Assembly (NCBI GenBank): GCA_031310005.1
Contig: CM062379.1
Location: 1,922,001 to 1,986,000, forward strand
Direction of reading: 5' to 3'
DNA length: 64,000 nucleotides
Source of the DNA: Dactylellina haptotyla
Lineage: Eukaryota > Ascomycota > Orbiliomycetes > Orbiliales > Orbiliaceae
In this document: positions 30,122-40,299 of the stretch, piece after piece
Numbering within the stretch: position 1 is the stretch's first letter
Layout: every line of letters starts with the position of its first letter
Program-made: the position numbers and the translations under genes
The notes under the pieces: model-generated
Told to the model about the DNA's origin: nothing
Database searches by the model: none
The model's input: the letters and a program-made list of their open reading frames with translations, nothing else

Positions 30122-33100
30122 TTAGACAGTGCTGCTCTGCACTTGGGATATGATGTACTCTAAAAACTTCCTCCGTCTTCGACCTTCCCACGATACTCTC
30201 GCAACAAACTTCCACTCCGGTTTCAGGCTTGGGAGAATATATACTGGTATACCTCTATGTTCCGCTGCTTCTCGGAGCTTGTTCCTGCATACTGTTGTAT
30301 TTGGATGCTCCATGCCAAGTATCGTCGAAAAAAATGGTAATATTCCTTCTCGTAGCTCTAATACGCGTGGCCATCTCTTCTGGGCTGCGTAGCAGTCCGC
30401 TATACTTCCAAGTAGAATGGCAGTTGGAATCGACTCGGCTGTGTTGCCAAACTTTTGGTTCAATGCAGCAGGCAAAATTCCACGCATCAGGCCTTGTGCC
30501 TTTGATAACATACCAACTTCGCACATGGAATCCCCAAGCTTTGCAGCGGAAACAATAATCTCTTTTGTGTTTCTCCAGTCCTTAGGGAACGAAAAAAGAA
30601 GCTTGGTAGCTGTAGGTATGATTTTGGCAGCACGCTGAGGATCAACTTTGGAGAGTGCTTTCACCATGTTGGCAACTGCATACATTCCGATCAAAGTATC
30701 ATTGCGGAATTCCTCGCGGACCACTCTGTAATACGTAACCGCTCTACGGAGAACCATTTTGTACCTCCCACGGCTAGTATCTTGCCATGACGACCAATTC
30801 ATATCGTCGTTGAGACTTTCAAAAGCAAAGCTGTGTTTTCCAAGCCCCATAGCTTCGAACTCCTTGTACGCGAAGTTCCTCAAGCGGATGCCGTCTTTCG
30901 GAAGTGACAGTGTCTCCCATAGATAAGAAGACCCCAGAGCAGAAATCGCATAAAGTGTGAAGAAACTCTTAAGCCCAAATCTTTCTTTAAGATCTGGCAG
31001 GCCGTGGACTATTGCTTGGGTCGTAGTATCCCAAATTGTCCATCGCTTGTCACCGGTGTCTTTCATATGACTCCAGAGAATATTATGTTTCTCCAGCACC
31101 CACCACCATTTTTCCTTTTCCTTTGTACCTGGGATATCCTGTGGTGAATCACGACCCGATTTAACTTCTGTGGAAGCTTTGATCAACGAACAAATACTCG
31201 GAGGCAATGGTTCGCTTTCTGCACCCTCGATTGACATATCGCTAAAAACGCCGGCTTTAGTAAAGAAGCTTTCCGGCTCATTCTCCAGATCCCATTCTGC
31301 CTGCCAGGTTCGTTCTTCGATCCATTTATTGAGTGTTGACTTGTACAGCTCTTCCATTTCAAAGGATCCAAAGGTGGTGGTAATAACTTGGTCAGATTCT
31401 CCCTTGATTTTAAGAGGATTCTGCGGTAGCTTCTCTGTTTCATCACCGAGTCTAAGTTTGCTGAACTCGAAATCCAAGGAGACATCTTCGTTCGCGTCCA
31501 TTGTGTCTGGAATAAATGGAGTGTTACTGGAACTAACAAGTATCCGGCGGCGAGTTTGAAACAGGGGAGTGATGAAATTTTCTTCTTCTTCATCTTCGTC
31601 ATTTTCAACCTTCTCAGCTTCTTCTGATACGATAGCGGGGGGTTCAGGATGAACAATATTCGTATCTGGGATATTGTCTCTTTTGGACTCTCTTCTTTCT
31701 GGTTCTTGCTCGTTCTTGACGTCCACTTCCACTCGCTTAGCTTTACTCCTGCCTGCTCTCCTAACAGGGGGTTTAGATGCTGGCTTCTGTTCTTCTACAG
31801 GTGTGTCCGAAGGCATGCTGAACAAATCGTCAATCTTCTCGCTAGAAGCCTCCACAACCGGCTTCGCAGGAGTATCTTCTATCACTGCTACAACTGGAGG
31901 ACCTGGCTGCGGCATTGTGGGTGGCGCTACTTCTTGGGTAACAGTAGGTGCTATCATAGGTGGTTGGCTAGGTGGTTGGCTAGGTGGTTGAATAGGCGGT
32001 TGACTAGGCGGCATAATCGGTGCCCCAGGCGCGTAATCTCCCATTGGTGGCGCCGGCATAGTAGCACTGCTCTGCTTCCTGGAAGCGCCGACACCAATAA
32101 TTCCACGGCCAGCGCGTTTGACTTTGTCCATAAGTGTTGAAGATTTCTTCCTTTGCAGACCAGAAGAACCTCCAAATATCGAAAATCCTGCGGCCGGCAT
32201 TTTTGACGAAGCATCGGCGCTTGCATCTGGTTGGGCGCCAGTCGAAGAAGGTCCCTATAGTGAATATTAGATAATGAGCTATAGTTTTAGGTATGATTAA
32301 GTTACATACCTGTATTTGCATAGGAGGTGGAAGAGGCGGCGCTGGAGGAGCACCAACTGATGCTGGAAGAAGGGGAGGACCGAGAGCAGGAGGACCAGGT
32401 GCCGTAGCTGGCATAGAGATAGGCGGAGGCCGTGGTGTGCCAAATGAGGGTGGCTTTGGAACGCCAGCTCCCCCGGAAATAATAGGGCGTGGGGCAGAAG
32501 GGGGTGCTTTTGGAGGAGCGACTGCCCCAGAGATGACCGGGGGACGTGGAAAACCAGCTGTTTCTGAAGGTGGTGAAAATTGGCCAGGAGCGGCTGGTGA
32601 GATACTGGGCGGAAGAGCGCCATATCCTCCAGTATAAATTTGTTGGGCCGGTTGAGGCGGCGGCGCCAGAGCTGGAGGTGCACCAGGTGAGACTCTATGC
32701 GGAACGAAATGAGGAGCCCCAAACGAAGCAGGGGTTTGAACCTGAGGTGGAGGGGGTGGCGGGGACACAGGGAATCCAGTGGGATCATATATTGGTGAAG
32801 GAGCGAAAAAGCCTGTTGGAATAGAGCTCGCAGCAAGGTCAGTTGGTCTATGGAGACGATAATCAAAGGCAGATCCAGGTGGTGACGAAGTGGGGATATT
32901 CTGATATCCTCCAAATTGATCGTGAAGCATGCTCTCATTGACAAGAGTTGGAACTATGTATTCGGGTGAGCTTCCAACGGCAAAATCCATTGGTCCAGAT
33001 CCAGGAGGATAATCTAAGGCTGTCTGTCCCATTATATTTGAATAAGGCTGTGAGGTTGTCTGTTGCTGAAGAAATCTATCAATCTCCAAATGGGGGGCCG

Positions 33101-33915
33101 TCGAATTACTATAATCAAAGCTCGTTATGTATGGTGGTGACCCGAGAGATTCCGGTGAAGTGCTATCGTGAACCATTGGTTGTACCATAAGATCGCCATC
33201 ACTTAGTGACATATCCGGAATGTCATGAGAAAAGTCCATCTCGTGGGGGTGGAGCTTAGGGCTACGGGCAATCAAACCGTCTGGGCTGGGTGGCCCGGCT
33301 AATTTGGATAGTAAGCAGAAGAACTTTTGATAAAGGAAAGTATCGAATCGAAGTCTTGATACTTACCAGGTTTCGAGTTCCTATAACGTCGCATAATTTC
33401 CTTAACTTCTGCTAGATCTATTACTGTGCCATCAGGATGATAAAAAATTGTATAATTTTTTCTCCCACGTAGTATTTCGCGTTCCTTGACAGTTTGCACA
33501 ATGTAATCTCTCTGCTTTCTCTTCAGATTCCTCTTGGAATTCCACAGTTGCAATACTTTCTTCAGCTGATGCATCCTAGACGAAACATCAATTTCAATGC
33601 ATCGAACTTTTATAAAGAAGGAATATTGTGAAAAAAATTTGCAATTTTAAACTGCAGCTATAAGGCATATTTTGTCGGGGGTCTTTTTTTTGAATAAAGG
33701 AAGCATGATGCTTACTCAACCATGAAGCCCCTTTCATATCTCAAGGCAAAGAGGATGTCCTTTTCCTTGACTTTAGCATGTCGCTGCCGCAGAACAAACT
33801 CCTTGTGCGGCTCCCATTCTTCAATTTTCATATAGGCCCTTTTCCTAGCCGTCGGCTTGTCTTCTTCGTCTGGTTCCACATATTGCTGCTGTTTGGGCTG
33901 TGTCTGCGCCCACAT
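30122..33915 (-). CDS. Clr5-domain protein with proline-rich linker and helical-repeat C-terminus
   Basis: Four minus-strand exons, 33915-33716, 33575-33367, 33298-32310 and 32254-30122, give 1176 residues. Introns are 140, 68 and 55 bases. Residues 32-84 (IEEWEPHKEFVLRQRHAKVKE..LKKVLQLWNSKRNLK) form a Clr5 domain, found at the N-terminus of many fungal proteins and named for a fission yeast silencing factor. The basic stretch KRNLKRKQR that follows could serve nuclear import. Residues about 240-600 are Pro-rich, including a PPSQ repeat from 12-base tandem DNA units. Acidic and basic low-complexity blocks follow. The last 350 residues are helical and resemble the TPR-like C-terminus common in Clr5 proteins (YAVANMVKALSKVDPQRAAK). 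A chromatin or regulatory role is plausible but unproven. An upstream exon cannot be excluded. Confidence 0.78.
31958..32005. repeat. 12-base tandem repeat coding PPSQ units
   Basis: Four consecutive 12-base units, of the form AGGTGGTTGGCT on the plus strand and diverging slightly in the last two, encode PPSQ/PPIQ repeats in the Clr5-domain protein on the minus strand. The period keeps the frame, so copy-number change would alter protein length without disrupting it. Confidence 0.85.
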
Positions 33916-34531
33916 TGCGCCGTCGATATATGAATCGGACCCTGGTGGTTTAAAATTCGGTGTTTGGCCAATTCAATTTGATATGGGAAAAGCTGGGTCA
34001 ACAGGACACGGAAACCATTGAGACGCCAATGCAGGTGGTCGTACTACGGTGAATTGCGGAGGTATAACATTCGTGGCTCCGTGTCGGAGCTTCTCCCGAA
34101 TACTGTTGGCTGAAAATCAAGATTTTGGTGCCGGCGTGCGGGGTTGGTCGAAGTGCAATAACCACGATAGATTGCAACTTCGCACAATTCCCAAACATCC
34201 GCCCGGGTTCAAGTGCTGGTGGTGACCGAAAAGGTCAGTGGCATGATCGGTTCCAACAACCAGCCCTGGCACAGGTGCACTTGTTGAGCCAAAGGTGCAA
34301 CCACGGCAATTTCGCAACACACAAACGAAGGAGGCGGTGTTGGATTGTGGAACACCGCTGAACGATGCCGCAAGTACAGTCTCACTCGCAGCTCAAGTCT
34401 TACTTTAAATACTTTAAACACTACGAAGATGAGATCTGAACGCAAAGTAATGGCGTGTAACTAATGACTTTTAATTTTTGGGTATGCAACAAATACTATC
34501 GTACAGGTGTGATGTGCCAAAACTAGAAATC
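33916..34531. other. intergenic, no gene seen
   Basis: This lies between the Clr5-domain gene and the spherulin-like gene, both leftward. Frames of up to 78 codons have no recognisable content. It probably contains the Clr5 promoter and the 3' flank of the spherulin-like gene. Confidence 0.5.
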
Positions 34532-35413
34532 CTAGTATCTGGCCGCTAAATTTGCTCGCTCCATTTCCGCTACAAAGTCCTCCCAATACTCCGAGTATCT
34601 GCTGTAATCGCCTTCTCCTTTGCTTGGGTCACAAGTCGTGACATAAACCTCGCCGATCCCCTTATTTACCAGCATCTGGAGTAACTCGCTCTGCTTCCTC
34701 CTGCTACCATCGAAACTATGTATCAACACAGTCTGTCTATCTGTTGTAGTTCCGGGACTCAGTTTCTTGTTTGCAGATGTAAAAATTGTGTCCGGGGAGA
34801 TCATCGTCTTAAAGGCAGCTTCATAAGACACTATGCTGTCTGCATATTTGTAGAAGGCTTTGTCCACAATGATGCCTGGGTTTGTAACCAAATATCCCTG
34901 CAGATCCACGGCTTCAAATGCCTGTTTCACCGCTCCAGAAAGGATTTGTAGATAAACCAAGTTCGACTTGTTTTCTCCAAGCTCGCCCGGAGCTTCGTCT
35001 ACGAATATCCCGTCAACATGGATATCTAAGTCAGAATATGTTGACCATGCGGCATATCTTTCCACCTCAGCAATGACTTGCGCCAAGTCCCGAGTTCCAT
35101 AGGTTGTATGCACATATCCGATAAGCGTGATATTCTTGTAGACGTTTAGTTTCGCGATGGCGTCAGTGTACTCCGCATCTGGAAATTTATCCGTTCCTGG
35201 ACCGGAGTTTGGATTTACGACAAAAGTGAAGTGTTGGTCTGGGTGGCGTGAGACGACCGTAAAAACTCGGTCCCAGCAGCCAGGGTCTGGGTAAATGTAC
35301 AGAGGGAAGAGGATGGATGTCCCAGATGAGTTTGCCGGTGGTGAGGGCTTCCGTTTCCGTGGAGAGCTGCAGCAAGTAAATGGGGCAGCTAAAAGTTGGA
35401 AGAAAGCATCCAT
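34532..35413 (-). CDS. sph3: spherulin 4 family glycoside hydrolase (GH135, Sph3-like)
   Basis: One exon encodes 293 residues. The core from 33 onward matches spherulin 4: ILFPLYIYPDPGCWDRVF, FTFVVNPNSGPG, LIGYVHTTYGTRDL, DGIFVDEAP, YLVTNPGIIVD, and VYVTTCDP near the end. This is a TIM-barrel family. In Aspergillus fumigatus, Sph3 is the founding GH135 enzyme and cleaves galactosaminogalactan during its synthesis. The acidic pair D139-E140 and E198 sit where the catalytic acids of Sph3 are expected, by spacing as I remember it. The N-terminus (MDAFFQLLAAPFTCCSSPRKRK) has no clear membrane segment; a short hydrophobic stretch with two cysteines could be lipidated. It lies next to an epimerase and a giant GT4, the partners expected in a galactosaminogalactan locus. 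Confidence 0.88.
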   Translation of the reverse strand: MDAFFQLLAAPFTCCSSPRKRKPSPPANSSGTSILFPLYIYPDPGCWDRVFTVVSRHPDQHFTFVVNPNSGPGTDKFPDAEYTDAIAKLNVYKNITLIGYVHTTYGTRDLAQVIAEVERYAAWSTYSDLDIHVDGIFVDEAPGELGENKSNLVYLQILSGAVKQAFEAVDLQGYLVTNPGIIVDKAFYKYADSIVSYEAAFKTMISPDTIFTSANKKLSPGTTTDRQTVLIHSFDGSRRKQSELLQMLVNKGIGEVYVTTCDPSKGEGDYSRYSEYWEDFVAEMERANLAARY

Positions 35414-36714
35414 TGGTAATTCGGAGGTGAGTAAGCACGGAAAACGCAGATTTGAGACCGAAGGGAATGTCGAAGACCGAAGATTCTCGTCGGCAAATTT
35501 GCTTTGAGGCGAGGATAGAGTGTTATCTTATATTTGATACTGATATGAAGATTCTTCAGTCAATTGGTCTGTTGACATAGCTTTCCGTCCAGAATTTTAT
35601 TTTATTGACCTGCTTGCCGCCTTCGAGCGCAAGCGTGGGATATACAATATGCGAAGTTGGACCAATATAAATAAGCACTGAAATGTGCGATGAATAGACG
35701 CACCCGGTTCGTTTCTTTTGATGAGGTATGTAGCTACCTGATGGTATGTCCCCAGATTGTACGTTTTAGGGCTAGAATATATCAAGTGGGACGATGTTCA
35801 AAGATTATGAATGAATCTAGGCATGTGGTGCTGGCATACCCAAAGTGCGTAAAAGTGTGTTGTTTACTGGCCGCAAACGGAAGGATACGTTTTCACCGGT
35901 CTAACCGAGACCTGCATTTTCCACCTCCACCACTAGCTGCAGGTCCAGATGCAACGGTAGAGTTATTTTTCACCTGAAAAGCGGAATAATCTGCTAGCGA
36001 CCAGCAGGTAAATTACTATTAAAAATGCAGGAACTAAGACAATCGCATCATGCATCAGCTTGGTGTTCGGCGGCCGCGACCTTACAACAACGCAAATAAA
36101 ATATATTTGTATCTAGATTTGCAATATTTGGAGCGCAGCGGGGCATATACTCCCAGCGTGCACTGACGTCCGCTTTAGCAGCTCGTTCTAGGCCTATGCC
36201 TTTATAGTTGTGGTTCAATGTCAAGATCTAATTTGTCAAATAATTTCTAGAAATCGACTAAGGTATACATAATATCTCTAGAACGGTCGAAGGTGCAACC
36301 TTATGTCATGTTAGGTTTTAGCACACGGTCAAGACGAGATCTTCGGCTGCGAGAACTACATATAATTGTAAATTATGTACGAGCACAGAAACTCAGACAT
36401 GTCGATGATGGTACATGGTTTATGATGCTGGTAATTCGAAAATGCCACGGGAGGGACAGAGTAGTGACTTCGATACAATAAGCTTAGAATGCACAGCAAA
36501 TTAAATTTACAACACTGTTTTTGGTGGGAAGTAAGAGAATTGATTCGAAGGATAATTAAACAAAAGTTGTTATGAATATTATTCCTGTAAAAACATGCAT
36601 TTTCTCTTTGAAATAGCTAACGACGTAAACGTTGTTGTTGCGTATGCGTATATTGAACGGGCCGGATAACATTGAAGAGTTCCTTCAAGTGTGGTAAAAG
36701 TAAATTTTCTGGCC
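35414..36714. other. intergenic, no gene seen
   Basis: 1.3 kb between the sph3-like and uge3-like genes, which share orientation. It is AT-rich near 36.0-36.7 kb. No frame above 95 codons and no repeat. It should contain the sph3-like promoter. Confidence 0.5.
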
Positions 36715-38637
36715 TTAGTGAGCGTTTTGGACTTTTGATTGTGGTGTCTGCCAGTTACCGTTACCACCAAATCCCCATTTCTCAGCAAATGGTGACTTTG
36801 AGGGATCATTGTTAGTATTGAAAGGTGGGTTTGGTTGCGGCACAGTCTGATTTTGGTCGACCTTAAAGGGTACATTCCAACTGAAGCTCCCGTTTCTACT
36901 ACCTTGGCCTTCACTGCCGTCTTCTTCTTCCTCATCTTCTTCGAGAAGTTTTCCAAGATAGGGACCGGCAATACTAGCCTTCCTCATTACGTTCTTGTAT
37001 TTGTTGTCATCAATAGTCATGACACTAAGACGGCGGATGAAAGCGCCAAAGTCTCCAGAGCTTCTGTTGGACCCAACATCTGTGCCAGCCTCGCTCTCCT
37101 CATCCTCCTCATCAACAGTATCCATGATATGGCGAACTGCCTCAGGATCAACCTGCGCCATCATGGACAAACGGCGCAAGCGCTCGTAGCCTTGTGGATT
37201 GTCTACAGCCCACTGATAGACGTCACGACACATGTCCTGAAGACCAAATTCGGCATACCAGCCGAGTTCTGACGACGCCTTAGTGACATCTGCAGTAACA
37301 GTACCCAGGTCGCCAGCACGGGCATCACTAAGGACAAAAGGGATATCGTTTCCACAAACATTTCCAAATGCTTTAAGAATGTCGAGGACGGAATGGCCTG
37401 TGCCAGTGCCGAGATTGTAACAGCGATAGTTTGTTCGCTGAGCAGAGAAACTAGTTCCCCTGCTACTGCCAGTGCTGCTAACACTAGCCTTCGACATTCT
37501 ACGATTGAAGGTCGGGCTGACAGGTGAAGTAGGATCATCTGTAGGTGGTGTCGGTGGTGCAACCGGGGGTGTGAGCTTCCTGAGCGCCGCCAAGTGCCCA
37601 CGAGCAAGGTCTAGCACATGAATGTAATCGCGAACCCCTGTTCCATCGGGGGTATCGTAGTTGGACCCGTAGACATAAACACGGCTTCGGCGGCGTTGGA
37701 ACGCTTGCATGACCACGGGAATGATATTGTTGGGAGTTCCTCTCGGATCTTCGCCAATAAGACCACTTGGATGTGAGCCAGTTGGATTGAAGTATCGTAG
37801 AGCGATAACTTCCATATCTGGGTCAGCAACACTGGTGTCGTTAAGTATCTCTTCGTCCATCCACTTGGATCGGCCATACGGATTGGTCAAAAGACCTCCC
37901 CCAGCGCCTCCACCCCCAACCTGGACGGAGTCCTCGCGGATGTTCGTTTCCTTGCCTTTACCATAAACTACGGCGCTGCTGGAAAACACAATCTTCTTGA
38001 CGTTGTATTCTTTCATCAATTCAAGGAGATTGAGGAGGCCACCAACATTAGTGCGATAGTAGCTCAGAGGCATTTGCACAGACTCTCCAACAGACTTCAA
38101 AGCCGCGAAATGGATGACGTCGGTAATTTTGACCTCCGTTGGTCTGTTCTTCCGTAATTGAGATTGGGTGGAGGAGGCTGAAAATTCTTTGCACTTGAAT
38201 GTTTGTTTGTAGGCGAGAGCTCCGATATCCTTGGGGACCGATCTCATTCCTTTCTTTGCCGGCTTCTTCTTCTCCTCCACAAACTTGATCATTGGTTTGC
38301 GTGTCGACGTAGATTCATCTGCTTTCCAGGTCTCAAAGACGCTCTGGAATGCTTCTTTGTCTGTAATATCCACTTCATGAAAGAATAACGGTGGTACTTC
38401 GTCAGGTGCACGACCTCTTTTCATGTAGTCTTGCTGTACAATCCAGTGTACTCTAACTAAAGCTTCCCAATGGCTATTGCACAAGTTATCGACAACGACA
38501 ACTCCATAACCTGCTACAAGGAGCTCAAGCACAGTGTGAGACCCGATGTAACCGGAACCTCCCGTTACCAAAATAAGGTTGAAGCCTAGGGCCTTCTTAC
38601 GGGCCTGAGAAATAGCTTCTTCCTCGCGACTGGACAT
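36715..38637 (-). CDS. uge3: UDP-glucose 4-epimerase with insertion and C-terminal extension (Uge3-like)
   Basis: One exon encodes 640 residues of an extended short-chain dehydrogenase. The NAD-binding GGSGYIGS lies at 26-33, FAALKSVGES near 177-186, SSSAVVYG at 219-226, and the catalytic YxxxK is Y254-K258 (PYGRSK). ALRYFNPTGSHPSG, IPVVMQ, DGTGVRDYIHVLDLA and NLGTGTGHSVLDI are all GalE signatures. A GalE enzyme has about 340 residues. Here there is a Lys-rich insertion at about 108-170, a Ser/Pro-rich loop at about 345-390 and a tail of about 150 residues. Such enzymes interconvert UDP-Glc/UDP-Gal and, in some members, UDP-GlcNAc/UDP-GalNAc. In the context of sph3 and gt4c, supply of precursors for galactosaminogalactan is the likely role. 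It is divergent from the GT4 gene. A plain Leloir-pathway enzyme is the alternative. Confidence 0.85.
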   Translation of the reverse strand: MSSREEEAISQARKKALGFNLILVTGGSGYIGSHTVLELLVAGYGVVVVDNLCNSHWEALVRVHWIVQQDYMKRGRAPDEVPPLFFHEVDITDKEAFQSVFETWKADESTSTRKPMIKFVEEKKKPAKKGMRSVPKDIGALAYKQTFKCKEFSASSTQSQLRKNRPTEVKITDVIHFAALKSVGESVQMPLSYYRTNVGGLLNLLELMKEYNVKKIVFSSSAVVYGKGKETNIREDSVQVGGGGAGGGLLTNPYGRSKWMDEEILNDTSVADPDMEVIALRYFNPTGSHPSGLIGEDPRGTPNNIIPVVMQAFQRRRSRVYVYGSNYDTPDGTGVRDYIHVLDLARGHLAALRKLTPPVAPPTPPTDDPTSPVSPTFNRRMSKASVSSTGSSRGTSFSAQRTNYRCYNLGTGTGHSVLDILKAFGNVCGNDIPFVLSDARAGDLGTVTADVTKASSELGWYAEFGLQDMCRDVYQWAVDNPQGYERLRRLSMMAQVDPEAVRHIMDTVDEEDEESEAGTDVGSNRSSGDFGAFIRRLSVMTIDDNKYKNVMRKASIAGPYLGKLLEEDEEEEDGSEGQGSRNGSFSWNVPFKVDQNQTVPQPNPPFNTNNDPSKSPFAEKWGFGGNGNWQTPQSKVQNAH

Positions 38638-40299
38638 TATGGATAGATGTCGATCTGGAAATGTGTAAGAAAAGTTTTATTCGCTTAAACGTTGATGCTT
38701 TTGATGCTGCTGAAGATAAATTCCAAGAACCATCGTTGGAAGCTTGATACATTATATATACAACTCCGATGGAAAAAACTCAATAGGCAGTGGAGTTAAT
38801 GCAAAGTGGCTGGGCTCTAACTACCCGGTCTTGGAAACTCACCAACAAAGAGTCCGTAGAACCAATCCTGTGACCGGAAGGTATTGTTAGCAGTTGAAAA
38901 GAGATATACTGATTACATCTTTGTTGAGCTTGATTGATCGCGATTGTGTTAGACCCCTTCCGCTTTCGGCATTGTGGGCTGTTGTCGACAACCCGTTTTC
39001 AGATTCTCGTCATCACAACATCATGGATTCTTTACTCGAACCAGATCTTCCATCCGAATAGAAATCGAAGCCAGCGGTATTCCCCCCTTTTCCAACCAGT
39101 AAGAAAGATCCGGAAAAACGGGATCGGTCTAGACCACCGACTGGACCGGTCTTTCACAGCCTTTCACAGTCAATGTTAAAGTGGGCCAGGCACACATGGT
39201 GTTGCAGGTTGGCCATGGAGTCGATCTGGAAGGTACCAAAAAGAATCGTATCCCGAAATGTACCTGTCTTGTACGGTTTATCACTAGTCCTTATCCCAGC
39301 TAGGTTTTCCACTAGCGCCCTCCCAATCCTTTGGACCCTTCTTGCTCTGGATTCAGTCCGCATGTGGTTTGCGCCTGCACCTTGTCCCACCGTGTTGTAT
39401 TTTCCTGTGTTGGCGTGTTGATTTTTCCCGTTTGGGGAACTGCGCACCGCCCAATGTTTTTGGCGGGAACTGAGCAAGATCCCCGAATCGAATCACATCC
39501 ACGCTCTAAATCTAGATCCACCAGGATGTCTTCAATTACTCGCCTGGCTACTGATTTTGATAACTGAAGGCCAAACCTTCGCCGGAAATAGTGAAGGCTG
39601 GTATCTTCAAAATTTCCGTTAAGTCATGAATGCTGCCAGGCTGTCGCGTTCCTTCCCAGCCTCAACTAAGATCCCTATCAACACTACAAATATGCAAAAC
39701 CCATACGAGGTGGTTTGATCGCAAAATGGGCTGATCAAGCTAGATGTTCGCGATAATCCGACTAGCACAGGGAAGTCGGTAGATACTGCCCCTGATCGAT
39801 CGGTCCTCGATGTTGCCGAATCTATGTCAGCCATGTGGTCCCATACGACTATTTACCAAAAGGTTGCTAGTCCGGACTAAATTGGCTCTCGAAGGATGGA
39901 GATCAAGCGACTTAGACGCCTCGTTACCGGATAGGGAAGAGCAGAAATAGTGCTTGGGGAAAGACCGGTTCCTGTGCCTGGTAGACGGCTGCGAACGGCG
40001 TGCTAGGCGGGGCACAATGGAATGCTAGCCTCATCATTCCAGGGCTACGATACGAATCAGGATCCTTTGTGGCCAATGCCATAGCGGTTGAACCACACGT
40101 AGCTGCGCCGATGACAATTGCTTACAAAGTCTGGTCTCCACGATTTCTTCAGACGAAGGTAAGACCCGCCTTGTAGTCCTTATCCATCCTTCTCGAGGTT
40201 TGCTGATACTCCAACTTTTGTCCTTCGCTAATCATACTATTCTCGTTGAAGTTTTGAGGCCGACTTTCGTCATACTCGTCCGTATAGGGCGCTTTCAAC
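38638..40299. promoter_or_regulatory. divergent intergenic region between the uge3-like and gt4c-like genes
   Basis: The epimerase and the GT4 are transcribed away from this 1.66 kb region. Frames of 60 to 107 codons occur but none is convincing. If the two genes are co-regulated, their control elements should lie here. No specific site was identified. Confidence 0.45.

Noticed and set aside
32297-32944. 215-codon frame, same strand as but out of phase with the Clr5-domain gene
   Set aside because: It is a shifted reading of the Pro-rich exon, giving Leu/His-rich low-complexity sequence.
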